A stretch of 64,000 bases of DNA from Oegoconia quadripuncta (Eukaryota > Arthropoda > Insecta > Lepidoptera > Autostichidae): the NCBI GenBank assembly GCA_949316235.1, contig OX438742.1, positions 37,082,853-37,146,852 on the forward strand, given 5' to 3'. A program made the translations under genes and the position numbers. Of the stretch, positions 1-9,451 are shown piece after piece; the stretch's first letter is position 1, and each line of letters begins with the position of its first letter. The notes beneath the pieces were generated by a model. The model saw only the letters and a program-made list of their open reading frames with translations. It was not told the origin of the DNA and made no database searches.

Positions 1-1335
1 ATATATGATCGCTATTCTGGACTCGTATTCAGAATGGTTTGCTATCGGAATTTGATTGGAGTATGTAAATTTTCGGTTTGCGAATGTCTTATCCGCTTTG
101 ATAGATTCGATATCGTATCGAATGGAATGTCTAGATTAAGGTAGACAGTAAAATAATGCGAAACTTGATATCGATTAAGAATGTTACGAATTCCGATATC
201 GAACAATTGGGAAACCGTTTTCACAGGTCCTGTGCCCTGCACTGAATTGTCATTTTGTATGTAGCCCGTCCATATGCGCGAAGTTACCCTCTCTACCAGG
301 CCCAGCGCTCAGGAGTCATGCCGGCTCCTGTAATATGAATTTAGTCGTCCAGTCGTTGAACTTTTATTGAGACACCGATATGCAAAGCGCGCCTCTATAT
401 ACCCGGATATATAACCAACTATTCGCAAAAAATTTTTTGCTCAAGCATCGATCTATTTTCTTTAAATGATAAATAACCAACCAACATAAATATCTTTACT
501 TGGAATTAAAGTAACTTAATCTTGTAACTTAAATATATGAATTGTTTATTTATGTTGTGCTTAGATTTATGATATAAGATGTTGTGGTTAAGAAAGTTTT
601 TTTAGGTAAGTAATTAGAAATAGAAGGGGAGACTTTTACCCAACTGATAATGAGTATTAAGGTAATGAGTTTTCTAGAATGAATTGGGTTCTATTCTTAA
701 ATAAATCCCATAAATAAATCTATTAAATAATCTACTTAATAGATTCTTATTAGATTCTAGCGAGCGACACTTGAATTGTGTTCAAATTTAGAACTGTATA
801 ACCTTTTACTTATATTATTATTCTATTTCGTAGTTCATTGACGGTAATATGCTAATGTTACATACTTTTATGTGAATTTATATGTGATTTAATCTTAGAC
901 ATTACTTTATTTGTAAATATGTACACCTAATTGGTTTGATCTAGACTTCACTGATAGAAAACCTTTAAAAAAGTACAGGCTATTTATGTCAATTATATAT
1001 TGACGACTAAACGTTCGATTAGTAATAGACATGGCTCAATAAATAGGTACATCAATGAGTACCCTTATATTATTGTCTAAAGCTCGTATTAATACGATAT
1101 CAAAATTGAGATCCAACTTGATACTAGAGATACCGTTGTCTATGGAAACACTATCAAATAATAGAAAATTTAAAAACCGCAGAGAGATTGAAAATATTTT
1201 CCTACGTAAACAATCCAAATGTGTCAAATTCAGATATCTATATCTGAATGGATTTCCATGAAACATGTTTCGTAATCCTCTTTCAAACACTAGCCTTCGA
1301 AAATATAAAATGATTTTAAAACCAGTTCAGCCGTT
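1..1335. other. Unique AT-rich DNA, no gene recognised
   Basis: No protein family, RNA gene or repeat shared with the rest of the window was seen. Short open frames on both strands around 1036-1290 overlap each other and show no splice signals or recognisable motif. Confidence 0.4.
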
Positions 1336-1445
1336 TTGGCGCTACAATGCCAAATAGTCTGTCAGAATCATAGCAAGTGGAAGTCTGTGGTTTCTGTCTA
1401 CCCGTACGGAAAACAGGCGCGATTTTATCTATGTATGTATGGAAT
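1336..1445 (+). pseudogene. LINE ORF2 C-terminal fragment
   Basis: The open frame contains SKWKSVVSVYPYGKQA, the extreme C-terminus typical of a lepidopteran non-LTR retrotransposon polyprotein, followed by the usual (TATG)-type 3' tail. The codon after KQA is CGA where other copies normally have a TGA stop, so the stop has decayed. Everything upstream of about 50 codons is missing, as expected for a 5'-truncated insertion. A second fragment of the same kind of element lies at 39967-40300. Confidence 0.65.
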
Positions 1446-1477
1446 GCCAAATATTTTTCGTCGCGGGTTAATAATTG

Positions 1478-1525
1478 TATTACAACTCAAGTCGATCTCA
1501 ATCTTGAGTTCGCTTTATTAATGTT
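1478..1525. repeat. MITE K terminal fragment
   Basis: The stretch with CTCAATCTTGAG and CTTTATTAAT matches the inner terminal repeat of MITE K copies at 13424-13570 and 15543-15880. Only one end is present and its outer GGCCCG bases are lost. Confidence 0.35.
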
Positions 1526-1530
1526 GGTCT

Positions 1531-2174
1531 AAATATTTAAAATTTATAAAGATTTTGTATAGAAGTATGTGGGTAAATAACGTGTGAAAGTAAACGATAC
1601 CTTAGTTTTAATTTTATTGATGATATTTTTAGAGGTATATAGGTAACTGTTTCCTTGAAGAGGCCAATTAGGTACAAGGCTCTCAGGGAAAGAGTTTTCC
1701 AAGGGTTCTTGATGCTATTACCTAGTTAAGTATTTAGTATTATTAATTTATTTTAAAATAAATGTTATGAAAAATTATTAATTTTTTATTTGTTGTATCT
1801 TTGAAGATATCGATTTCTTTTCCCCATTATACATTTTCTGAAGTCTGAAAGAGATCTCTCTTAAGTAAGCTCACCTAAGTAATATCTTGTTTGTAAAACA
1901 ATTCGTATGATGAAGATTTTTTAAATCAATTACAACAAGTTTTATGACTTTACCGAACTTCGCTTTTAATTTTAGTTGTTAAATACATAATTGAGTTTTA
2001 GTTTTATAGAATTCCCAAAGTTATCGTGTTAAATAATGTTGATTAATGGACATCCCAAAAGGCATTCATTACTATTCTTGATTTTCAACTTTCTTCAACA
2101 TGGGCTAGAGAAAGGCAGACTGAAATGTTTAATAGAATAATTAGGTTAGTGAACCCCATCACGGTTTTTATAAA
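1531..2174. other. AT-rich DNA, nothing recognised
   Basis: No open frame of interest, no repeat shared with the window and no RNA gene seen. Confidence 0.4.
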
Positions 2175-2468
2175 CTAGCTTTCCGCTCGCGGCTTCGGCT
2201 GCGTCGAATAACTTTATCGCGGATATGTTTAATTTGTTTATCTCGCGGAAACTACTCACTCTATCGTAATTTGTTTGAAAAAATAAAATATTTTAAATTT
2301 TTTCTATTAACATAAGAAATCGACTAAAGTTATAGTGTCGAGGTACCTAACCACCTGTTTCAAGGAATGTCGACTTCTCCCTTACAGGCATACCAAATTT
2401 CCTCCACATCCGTGACAAACAAACAAACATTCAAACTTTCGCATTTATAATATTAGTTACGTTAGATT
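2175..2468 (+). repeat. RTE-type LINE 3' end
   Basis: It begins with the CTTTCCGCTCGCGGCTTCGG type segment and ends with CAAACAAACAAACA followed by CTTTCGCATTTATAATATTA, the 3' untranslated end of a very common lepidopteran RTE-like LINE. No coding part is left. Related 3' pieces are at 59108-59262 and 60955-60995. Confidence 0.6.
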
Positions 2469-2539
2469 AGATGATAGTGTTACAAAGCAATGAAATTGAA
2501 ACTTTTTATGATAGTGTGTTATCAAAATAAAGATTAGCT

Positions 2540-2712
2540 TTTTATGGCTAGTGTCAAGATATTTCTTACGCTTAGCTAAAAACCATGTCACGCGTAACGC
2601 TCTTTTTAGAGGGACTCGCGTAAAAACTTTGCACATCTGTTACTTTTTACGCCCCTCACTAAAAAGAATGCGACACACTATTACAAGGTCTCGGAGGCTC
2701 GTGCATGTACTC
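2540..2712. repeat. Fold-back repeat with imperfect 33-bp arms
   Basis: Arms at 2592-2626 and 2644-2674 are largely complementary; the best cores are GCGTAAAAA against TTTTTACGC and CTCTTTTTAG against CTAAAAAGA. The loop is short, about 17 bases, so a transcript would form a long hairpin. It lies directly upstream of a MITE L copy and may be part of another non-autonomous element. Confidence 0.4.
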
Positions 2713-2717
2713 GTATA

Positions 2718-3034
2718 CCGGTTGAGTTTTTTACCGTAGGGAAAAAAGGGGCATATTAGGTAAGTGGGATAGAAGGTATTGGCACGTAGTTTATTTTTCT
2801 TTTCAAGACCATCATCTAGTCAAGCTTTGTGTCATATGACGGTCGCGTTTGTAGCCTAATCCACATAATTAAGTCATTAAATAAAAAAAAAACTAGGAGA
2901 AAATATGAGTTCCAAATAAAATCTCCGGCCAGCTCGTGCGTCGATGATGCTTTTGAAAAAAACAAAAAATTAAACTACCTATGCCAATAACTTCTATTTC
3001 ATGTACCTAATATGCCTTATTTTTTTCCTTCTCT
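2718..3034. mobile_element. MITE L, right end lost
   Basis: The left terminal sequence CCGGTTGAGTTTTTTACCG follows a TA, as in the better preserved copy at 47724-48145. Internal blocks are shared with that copy, including GAAGGTATTGGCA and CCATCATC. The right terminal repeat is absent: homology stops in the run of T next to the SINE D copy at 3036. Confidence 0.5.
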
Positions 3035-3035
3035 C

Positions 3036-3372
3036 GGCCCGTAAACATCCCACTGCATAGATTTTACCTCGTATAATAATCCCTCATTACTCCCAATTAT
3101 TGTTTATTGTTTATTTATTTTTCAAAAAAAAAAAAAACAATAAACAATAATTGGGAGTGAGGATCGGGGACTTCATAAGCCTTAGAACTTTAATGTCTCA
3201 GGCATGCAGGTTTTCTCACAATATTTTCCTTCCCCGTTTAAGAGCTGTCGGATAAATGCACATAAGTAATTATTAAACTTGTAAACTTATTGGTACATGG
3301 CCTGCCTGGGAATCGAACCCGGACTTCCTACATTCGGAGACCGTGTCTTAACCGCTGAGCCACCGACTCTCT
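3036..3372 (-). mobile_element. SINE D copy carrying an internal hairpin
   Basis: Read on the minus strand, a tRNA-like head with box B GGTTCGATTCCC lies near 3310-3330, and the body runs to the GCAGTGGGATGTTTACGGGC tail near 3040. The middle holds a 24-bp perfect inverted repeat (3089-3112 and 3135-3158) not found in the other copies. It is a SINE, not a functional tRNA gene. Confidence 0.6.
3089..3158. repeat. 24-bp perfect inverted repeat
   Basis: Arm 3089-3112 is the exact reverse complement of 3135-3158, with a 22-base spacer that includes a run of 14 A (3124-3137). Complementarity continues outside with a 3-base offset (CCTC/GAGG). Confidence 0.9.
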
Positions 3373-3505
3373 TTATTTTTTCCCTTACGATAAAAAAACT
3401 CATTCTGTATACTTAGTTAGTAACTAAGCAGTGGCGTGCATTTGGTTTCAAAGTGTGGCAAGTCCGAAAAATTTGTTGGATGAATGATTTGTGGTTTTTA
3501 CACAG

Positions 3506-3692
3506 TTATGGCTAATCTTGCCTCTTTCCTTCCTCTGTTCATATGCCGGTGATATGGATCATCATAAACTGGTTTATACCTATTCCAAAGATTTCCAATA
3601 CTTTTTATATAGATCGATGAAATTTGAAGTTGACATCCAAATCGAGTACTGTAAGGCATTTGGCTTCGCGGCTTATATGAAGTACAGCCACT
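3506..3692 (+). CDS. Candidate exon A, unknown secreted-type protein
   Basis: An open frame is bounded by an acceptor-like GTGGTTTTTACACAG before 3506 and a consensus donor GTAAGT at 3693. The predicted peptide (62 codons plus one base) starts with a hydrophobic signal-like run, LWLILPLSFLCSYA, and then reads DMDHHKLVYTYSKDF and further residues with a cysteine in EYCKAFGF. Codon choice is balanced (TAC, GAC, ATC, AAG used), unlike random AT-rich frames. The exon ends in phase 1, which fits candidate exon B at 5958 with the mariner in the intron between. No family is recognised. No initiating methionine exon was found. It may be a decayed gene or a chance frame. Confidence 0.3.
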
Positions 3693-3758
3693 GTAAGTAT
3701 CATATCTAGTATGAATATGTGTCTGTCCTAGTAATTACGTGGATGTACATTCAGTGTA

Positions 3759-5054
3759 CTAAGTATCGGGAATTTGTCAATAAAACAAAAAATACAAATT
3801 ATTCATCTAAATTTATTTTATCGCCTTCAAAGTAGGCCCCATCGCTTGCAATACAACATCTCCACCGCTTCACCCAGTCTTCCATACATTTTTCATAGGC
3901 TATTTGCGGTATGGCCTTTAGCTCATTCAGCGAATTTTCTTTTATGGCTTCTATCGACTCAAAACGTTTTCCTCGAAGTGGTAATTTTAACTTGGGAAAT
4001 AAAAAAAAGTCAGACGGAGCCATATCAGGTGAATACGGTGCTTGGTCGAGAACTTTTGTTGAATTTTTCGCTAAAAACTCTTTCACTATAATGACTGTGT
4101 GTGATGGTGCATTATCATGGTGCAGCATCCATGAGTTGTGTTGCCACAAATCTGGACGTTTTCGGCGGATACTCTCACGCAAACGCTTCATGACGCCTAA
4201 ATAATATTCTTTATTCACTGTTTCTCCCTCTGGAAGGAATTCGGAGTGAACCACACCACGGTAGTCAAAAAAAACTGTCAGCATCACCTTGATTTTGGAG
4301 CGACTTTGCCGCGGTTTTTTGGGTTTCGGCTCGTTTTCGAGACGCCATTCTGAAGACTGTTGGCTTGTTTGCATGTCGTACTCATAAACCCATGTCTCGT
4401 CGCCAGTTATTATACGTTTCATAAAGGTCGGATCCGTAGAAGTTCGGGAAACCATGTCTTCAGCGACATGCTTTCGCTGCGCTTTTTGAACAAAATTGAG
4501 CTCTTTTGGAACTAGTCGAGCGGCGACGCGTTTCATGCCTAAAATGTCAATGAGAATGTTGTGGACGGACTTAAAAGATATGTTCACCTCACTAGCCAAC
4601 TCTCTCAGACTCATACGTCGATTTTCGAGCACTAGCTTCTTGATTCTGTCGATGTTTTCTTTGGTCGTAGCGGTTGAAGGTCTACCAGAACGAGGCAAGT
4701 CTACTACTACTTCTCGGCCTTCTTTAAAAGCCTTATACCATTCATAAGCCCTTGTTTTCGATATACACGATTCGCCGTAGGTATTTCGCAACATTTTTAG
4801 TGATTCACCACATGAAATATCATTTGAAACACAAAATTTAAGGCACACTCTTTGTTCAACAATATTTTCCATTGTAAAAATCGCCGAGGACTCAAAACTA
4901 TGACCAACAAAAAGTGTAGTTTAAAACAAATTAAATGACAGATCCCGCTCAAATTTTGCGCGCTAAATCAGTACAGTGCTACCAACATGCAGTAAAAAAA
5001 TTAGAACGACCTCTTTTACGCGGGTCTTTTTATTGACATATTCCCGATACTTTT
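3759..5054 (-). mobile_element. Complete mariner transposon
   Basis: The 1296-bp unit is flanked by TA on both sides (3757-3758 and 5055-5056). Terminal inverted repeats share AAGTATCGGGAAT.TGTCAA and a following TAAAA, with a single mismatch after the outermost two bases (left 3761-3786, right about 5027-5052). The single transposase frame is uninterrupted. Size and layout match the roughly 1.3-kb mariner norm. The apparent integrity suggests a recent insertion, but the outer two bases of the two ends differ, so target site and exact ends are inferred. Confidence 0.9.
3799..4872 (-). CDS. Mariner transposase, D,D34D
   Basis: This 357-residue protein is a cut-and-paste transposase of the mariner group (IS630/Tc1/mariner superfamily). 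It binds the terminal repeats through two N-terminal helix-turn-helix units and cleaves with a metal-dependent catalytic core. An N-terminal HTH region spans about residues 1-60, the linker GRPS motif is at 63-66, a second HTH at about 75-110, and the VPKEL linker at 121-125. Catalytic residues are Asp158 in TGDETWV, Asp253 in HHDNAPSHT and Asp288 in YSPDMAPSDFFLFP, with exactly 34 residues between the last two, the canonical spacing. Length is close to the 345 residues of Mos1. The start is the first ATG, near the inside of the right terminal repeat; the TAA stop lies about 40 bp from the left end. No frameshift or stop is present, so it may be active; activity cannot be judged from sequence alone. 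Confidence 0.95.
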   Translation of the reverse strand: MENIVEQRVCLKFCVSNDISCGESLKMLRNTYGESCISKTRAYEWYKAFKEGREVVVDLPRSGRPSTATTKENIDRIKKLVLENRRMSLRELASEVNISFKSVHNILIDILGMKRVAARLVPKELNFVQKAQRKHVAEDMVSRTSTDPTFMKRIITGDETWVYEYDMQTSQQSSEWRLENEPKPKKPRQSRSKIKVMLTVFFDYRGVVHSEFLPEGETVNKEYYLGVMKRLRESIRRKRPDLWQHNSWMLHHDNAPSHTVIIVKEFLAKNSTKVLDQAPYSPDMAPSDFFLFPKLKLPLRGKRFESIEAIKENSLNELKAIPQIAYEKCMEDWVKRWRCCIASDGAYFEGDKINLDE

Positions 5055-5056
5055 TA

Positions 5057-5478
5057 CACAGAGTAGTATATCTGGTACCTATGTGGTAAATCCCAACGCA
5101 AAAACGGAAGGATGTGGAGTTTAATGCCCATGTTTGTATTTGTCTGTGGTGTAAAAGCTAGTCAGAGTACGGTTGTCTGTGTTTGAAGCTCCGTTATTTG
5201 TGAGAAGGATTACAGTCCTGTCTGGCGGTGAGCAGCTTTCGAGATCCTCAAAATCCGTCGGGAGTCCTTTAGAGTCATTAATTTGATGTACCTACTACGT
5301 GATGCTAGTATACACAAAGTGGAATTCAGCTATTTGATAAAAAATTGGGATATAGTGCCCAAAGGTAATTTTTGGCACCGCTATAGTTCATGAGGTATTC
5401 AATATTTTAACTGACCATTCTAGCGTCACGTATTATAATTCATATCGACAAAAACTGTGCGGAACTAGTGCCGAAATA
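5057..5478. other. Unique DNA between mariner and MITE G
   Basis: Nothing recognised. A short open stretch after an acceptor-like site near 5213 ends in TAG within 20 codons and has no donor. Confidence 0.4.
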
Positions 5479-5828
5479 CAGGGTGAATTTGAATTAGTGT
5501 AATTCTCATGAACTGGTGACGCCACTCTGTATTACGAACAACTTTCCCCAAGGAACCGTAGTCGAATTCGACGAAAAAAACTTTCGATTATCCATACAAA
5601 GTAAGCCATTCTGAAACCATCTTTAGTATGGAAGTCCAACAATTTTCGGCTGAATGCGGGTATGGTTCCTAGTGAAAAGTTGTTGGTAATCAGGAGTGGA
5701 GTCCCCAGCCGAAATAAAGCAGTCTCTGCGTATGAAAAATGAGGTTTCCTGTTTCTTGAGGAAAGTCATTCGTAATCAGAAGTGGAGTAACCAGTAAATT
5801 GGAATTACATGAATTAAATTTCACCCTG
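5479..5828. mobile_element. MITE G, complete copy
   Basis: The 350-bp non-autonomous element starts CAGGGTGAATTT and ends in the near reverse complement AAATTTCACCCTG, and is flanked by TA (5477-5478 and 5829-5830). The ends are imperfectly complementary over about 48 bp (AACTGGTGACGCCAC on the left, GAGTAACCAGT on the right). A shorter copy is at 23334-23510. The TA duplication points to a Tc1/mariner-type mobiliser. Confidence 0.75.
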
Positions 5829-5957
5829 TATATAAGTCCTATCAATAGGTCTTCAAAAACAGCGAAGTAATTTAGATGTCTTTGTGAAAAGGGGCAACGC
5901 AGACGACAGACTTTTTGTCAGCCACACTTTTTATTCTCCGTGTGTGTTATTTAATAG

Positions 5958-6111
5958 ATCACCATATATTCCATTATCAAGAGATTAGATTTGGCTTTTT
6001 TCGGCCCATGGCATCCTGTAACCTCCCAAAGTTAGGATTACTTTCGACTTCAAATAGGTGTCACATATGCGTTGTCACCCTAAAGACTACTATTGACATA
6101 TACTATGAAAG
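5958..6111 (+). CDS. Candidate exon B
   Basis: A good acceptor (pyrimidine-rich CTTTTTATTCTCC... then TTTAATAG at 5950-5957) opens a frame that accepts exon A in phase: one base from A plus AT gives TAT. About 50 codons follow (HHIFHYQEIRFGFF..., three cysteines) up to a donor-like AAAG/GTAAAG at 6112. A second frame is also open for about 25 codons, which weakens the call. The protein is not recognised. Confidence 0.27.
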
Positions 6112-6287
6112 GTAAAGGTTGTAATTTCAATTTCTATGCTCTCAACTGAAACAAGATGGAAGTGGAAAAAATCAAAAGCAATATTGTAAGAACAAGGTCG
6201 AATAGAATGTGGGTTGAGTACCTATTCGTCAAAGTCTTACAATTGTTACTTACTACAAATGGAGATTCAATTCCTCTACCGTGACAG

Positions 6288-6462
6288 TAAAATTGATATA
6301 AAAAATCGCCGAAGTGCAAGTCGTACTTGCGAAACTATTCGTAGGATTCCGTACGATGAAGACTATACAGACAGCGTCACATTTACCAAACGAATGGTCA
6401 GTGCCAGTGGTATATTCTTGTGGGGAATCGATACAGACATACACACTGACCTCTTATCTTAG
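6288..6462 (+). CDS. Candidate exon C with stop
   Basis: The acceptor ATTCAATTCCTCTACCGTGACAG precedes 6288; the first base completes the AG left by exon B. The frame then reads 57 codons (KIDIKNRRSASRTCETIRR ... GIDTDIHTDLLS) to TAG at 6460-6462. Codon use is not AT-driven. A second frame over the same DNA (from about 6314 to 6508) is also open and reads plausibly, so the true frame, if any, is uncertain. Confidence 0.25.
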
Positions 6463-7645
6463 AGATGACGTTAAGAAAATTAATATCTTAACAATTGCAG
6501 CTCAATAGATTTATGAGAATTTGTTATATATCCAAAAAATTATTATCTTTTTCACAAAAATAGTGGTGTTTACAAGGAATAAGAAACAGTTGTCTGTTTA
6601 TGTTAGCCCACTCCACAAAGTTAGTAAATGCTACAAAGGGCAATGTTTACACGTTACTGTAAGGGTCCTGCTGATATCTGAAACTTGGTCGTTCATAAAT
6701 ATAATACTATATTATAAAACACAAATTGTGCACAAAAGGGCTGTTATAACTTATCCGATTGTTTGAATGTTAAAAATGCATGGAACTTTCCGCTTGATTG
6801 TGCAGTTACTTCTTATTTGTTATAACCTTACCTGACGGATATATTAAAATGAAACCCTTTGAGTTTCTTAGGCGTCTTCTGAAAGAAGGACTGAAAATTA
6901 CGAACGTCTGGTTGCGTCCAGAAGCTGGAAGCTTGTAAGCTTTTTATCTCATTCGGGTGCAGGAGTGAATATTGCGTTTATGCATCAGCGGGCCCATTCA
7001 CACAGTAGATGCTCCTCTGCGAGAAAGGAGAATCTGCACGTTCTTGTGTCACGGAGCGCCATGTTGAAAATATGCTTGCTCAGATACTGTGGCCGTGCAG
7101 TTGAAATGTCTAATTAATTTTTATTTTTAGGATTTTTATTGTTTCTCTTTACTTCCCAAAAATCAAACTGTCTTTTATCTTACTTACCTTACTGTGCAGA
7201 AATACTGCACATACGAATGCTGCCATATTATTATCCTGTTCTTATTAATTTTTGTATTCGTCTAGACTTATAAGTGATATAGTTATCTCTGTAGGTGTGT
7301 GTATAGGGAGATAAATAAAATAAATGACTAATTATAAGCTATAATAGAAATCAGAATGTCATGCATGAGTGTCCGATGATGACATCGGTACGGTGTTACC
7401 TAAACACATTTTTGTGACACCTGTAAATATATCTTTGTAACATATTAGATAAATAAATAAACACAAATACAAATCGACGACTTTATAGTTAAAGTTTTTG
7501 GGAGAAATCTTTCGGAAAACTGACTATTGTTTTTACTGTACAAAAGTGTACTATTTTTATTAGTGTTTCGTTTTTATGGTACGGAATACTAAATTGAAGT
7601 TATACATAGTATGTACAAGGCTTTTTCTCCTTTCATTTCCTACAG
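6463..7645. other. Mostly unique AT-rich DNA
   Basis: No repeat shared with the window was seen. A small ORF at 6849 (MKPFEFLRRLLKEGL and further, about 29 codons) and a 7-bp hairpin TGTGCAG/CTGCACA near 7194-7212 are the only structures noted. Confidence 0.4.
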
Positions 7646-7783
7646 CAAAGACTTCAAAGGTTTTACAGATCTAATGAATGTACTAATGATATTCTAGTTG
7701 GAAAGGTTCTTTCAGAGTGCTTTGTTTCCCTAATTGTTTTATTCTTTACAAGATTTCCTCAATTCACAAGAGCTTTTTATTAG
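7646..7783 (+). CDS. Candidate terminal exon
   Basis: One of the strongest acceptor-like sites in the window, CTTTTTCTCCTTTCATTTCC then TACAG, ends at 7645. The frame beginning in phase 0 is open for 45 codons (QRLQRFYRSNECTNDILVGK, then a hydrophobic segment FVSLIVLFF) to TAG at 7781-7783. A consensus AATAAA lies at 7844-7849, about 60 bases after the stop, as expected for a 3' untranslated region. The peptide is not recognised, and no upstream exon with a matching phase was identified. Confidence 0.33.
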   Translation, partial: QRLQRFYRSNECTNDILVGKVLSECFVSLIVLFFTRFPQFTRAFY

Positions 7784-7843
7784 AGAGATGGAAAAATTTA
7801 CATCCACCTTGCAGCTGACCGTCTTGCGCTGCGCTTTGGCCCT

Positions 7844-7849
7844 AATAAA
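7844..7849 (+). promoter_or_regulatory. Polyadenylation signal candidate
   Basis: AATAAA stands downstream of the candidate terminal exon. Such hexamers are frequent in AT-rich DNA; the position is what makes it notable. Confidence 0.3.
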
Positions 7850-8139
7850 GTTCTGTATATTACTATATGTTGCAAAGTATTCGCTTTTTTTAATTTTTTA
7901 ATTACTAACTAATTTAGACAGGGTTTGTTTATTAGTCTTAAAATTGTCTTTATTTCGCATAAGTATTTACAGAAGCATTACGACTCTAGTGTACATTTTT
8001 ATCCTGCCAAAGACTATTAAACCCGTGTACGAGGGTACTTACACATTGCAAGTGGTATATAACTTCTTATAATAAGCACTACGGGTTACTGGCAAGTGGC
8101 ATCACAGCGCGTCATATGTTGTGCTAGTGCACGCGCGAT

Positions 8140-8208
8140 CAGTCGGAGTAGAGTACGTAACAGTGATGTGGCAGCCTGTACTGTACGTATGATATTTGTC
8201 TATATATG
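8140..8208 (+). promoter_or_regulatory. Candidate initiator and first exon
   Basis: TCAGTC at 8140-8145 matches the arthropod initiator consensus and sits in a locally GC-richer stretch (GTGCACGCGCGA). Sixty-odd bases later ATG/GTAAGTATC gives a consensus splice donor at 8209. An ATG at 8189 would encode a short hydrophobic start (MIFVYI) running into the donor. There is no TATA box. Confidence 0.25.
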
Positions 8209-8233
8209 GTAAGTATCGCAGTCGACTATCGCC

Positions 8234-8265
8234 AAATTACCCTGTCTAAAAATACAGGGTAATTT
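8234..8265. repeat. 12-bp perfect hairpin
   Basis: AAATTACCCTGT (8234-8245) and ACAGGGTAATTT (8254-8265) are exact complements around an 8-base loop. The arms resemble the MITE G terminus CAGGGTGAATTT and may be a collapsed remnant of such an element. Confidence 0.7.
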
Positions 8266-8332
8266 TGTTCTATGACTTTAAAAATTGCAAAGATATGCTA
8301 CTTATAACACAGTTGCTTTATATGCCCCAAAT

Positions 8333-8395
8333 AAGATGGGGTTTCCGGGTCAGTACGCTTCCACCTTCGGCATCATCTAATTGAAATCAAGTGAT
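8333..8395 (+). mobile_element. SINE C fragment
   Basis: GGGTTTCCGGGTCAGTACGC and CTTCCACCTTCGGCATCATC match the 3' body of the SINE C copies at 17803 and 52624. About 60 bp remain. Confidence 0.5.
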
Positions 8396-8547
8396 AACAC
8401 CTTGTGCGAAAAAAAAAATGTGTATGATATTGTTATGTATTCGCCGGGGGTGTTCTATATTTTCAATTTATGTTATAATAGTACGAATACCGTGTGAACC
8501 CATTCAATGCCATTTAGCCAGACATAATATCAAACTCGGTTCTCTGC

Positions 8548-8916
8548 CCTTTCACCGAAAATTGTTTGCCAGATTTTCATTTGCCAACTAACGTTTCGCA
8601 GAATTTTATTTCGCCGAATAATCATTTTCCAACTTAACATATAATTTTGTTTTATTTCCCAACCTCACAGTTACCAACTGTACGTTTGGTCTGCTTTTTA
8701 TAATGCCACTTTTTAAAATGACAACTTTCAAGTAGCAGAATGTTTTAGTTTGCGTAATATTCCTTTAGTTGTTTATTGTTTACCAAATGTTGAATTAAAT
8801 AGGGTTTCATTTATATACATGTCAACCTAAATTGCTAATCGTTAGTTGTCAAACTGAAACATCGGCGAAACGTTGGTTGGCAAGTGATAATCTGCCAAAC
8901 AATTTTCGACGAAAAC
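8548..8916. repeat. MITE-like fold-back element
   Basis: The left end (TTCACCGAAAATTGTTTGCC, then CAACTAACGTTTCGC) is roughly repeated in inverted order at 8855-8916 (GAAACATCGGCGAAACGTTG ... CCAAACAATTTTCG). The arms are about 60 bp and imperfect. No coding capacity was found in the interior. Confidence 0.5.
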
Positions 8917-9001
8917 GCGGGATACCGTCAAATACATTGTTCACTAGCAGTTGGCAGGGTACGTGTTAAGAGATTTTAGGCTGCATAAAATTACCAAGTT
9001 T

Positions 9002-9027
9002 AAATTACAATGAGTGCATTGTAATTT
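9002..9027. repeat. 11-bp hairpin
   Basis: AAATTACAATG (9002-9012) pairs exactly with CATTGTAATTT (9017-9027) around a 4-base loop. Confidence 0.7.
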
Positions 9028-9451
9028 TGCCTAAACTCACTAAACCAAAAACTGACCCCCATCAGATGGTGCTTAATTTGGCTGATTGAAAACGAATGGC
9101 GAATGCGACTGGGAGTCGAGGCGCAGGCGCACAATAGCTTTGTATAATAATAATGTATAGTATTTGTGTTCATGGTAGCCTGGATTATGTAATTAGACTT
9201 TTTATGTCATGTATACACAAGCTAGCAGCTTGTTAGCTAGCTTCGCTTCCATGCCAGATGGTGATTCCCTTCGTAGTGTCATTTTCAGAATTCCAGCGTC
9301 ATTCAGGTACGGAGTGACATGTGTACGCGGTGGGATCTTAAAACAAATGATGAACAAACAGAACTTGATGTGTTCGCTCGACTCGCTAAGAAGGACGTGA
9401 AGATAAATAATTTTGCCTTACGGTATAATTAGCGCAATATATCTGATTTGA

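Noticed and set aside
3774..4747. Plus-strand open frames inside the mariner
   Set aside because: They are antisense shadows of the transposase, which has full motif support.
8391..8591. 66-residue plus-strand ORF
   Set aside because: It runs from a SINE C fragment into the fold-back repeat and has no recognisable content.
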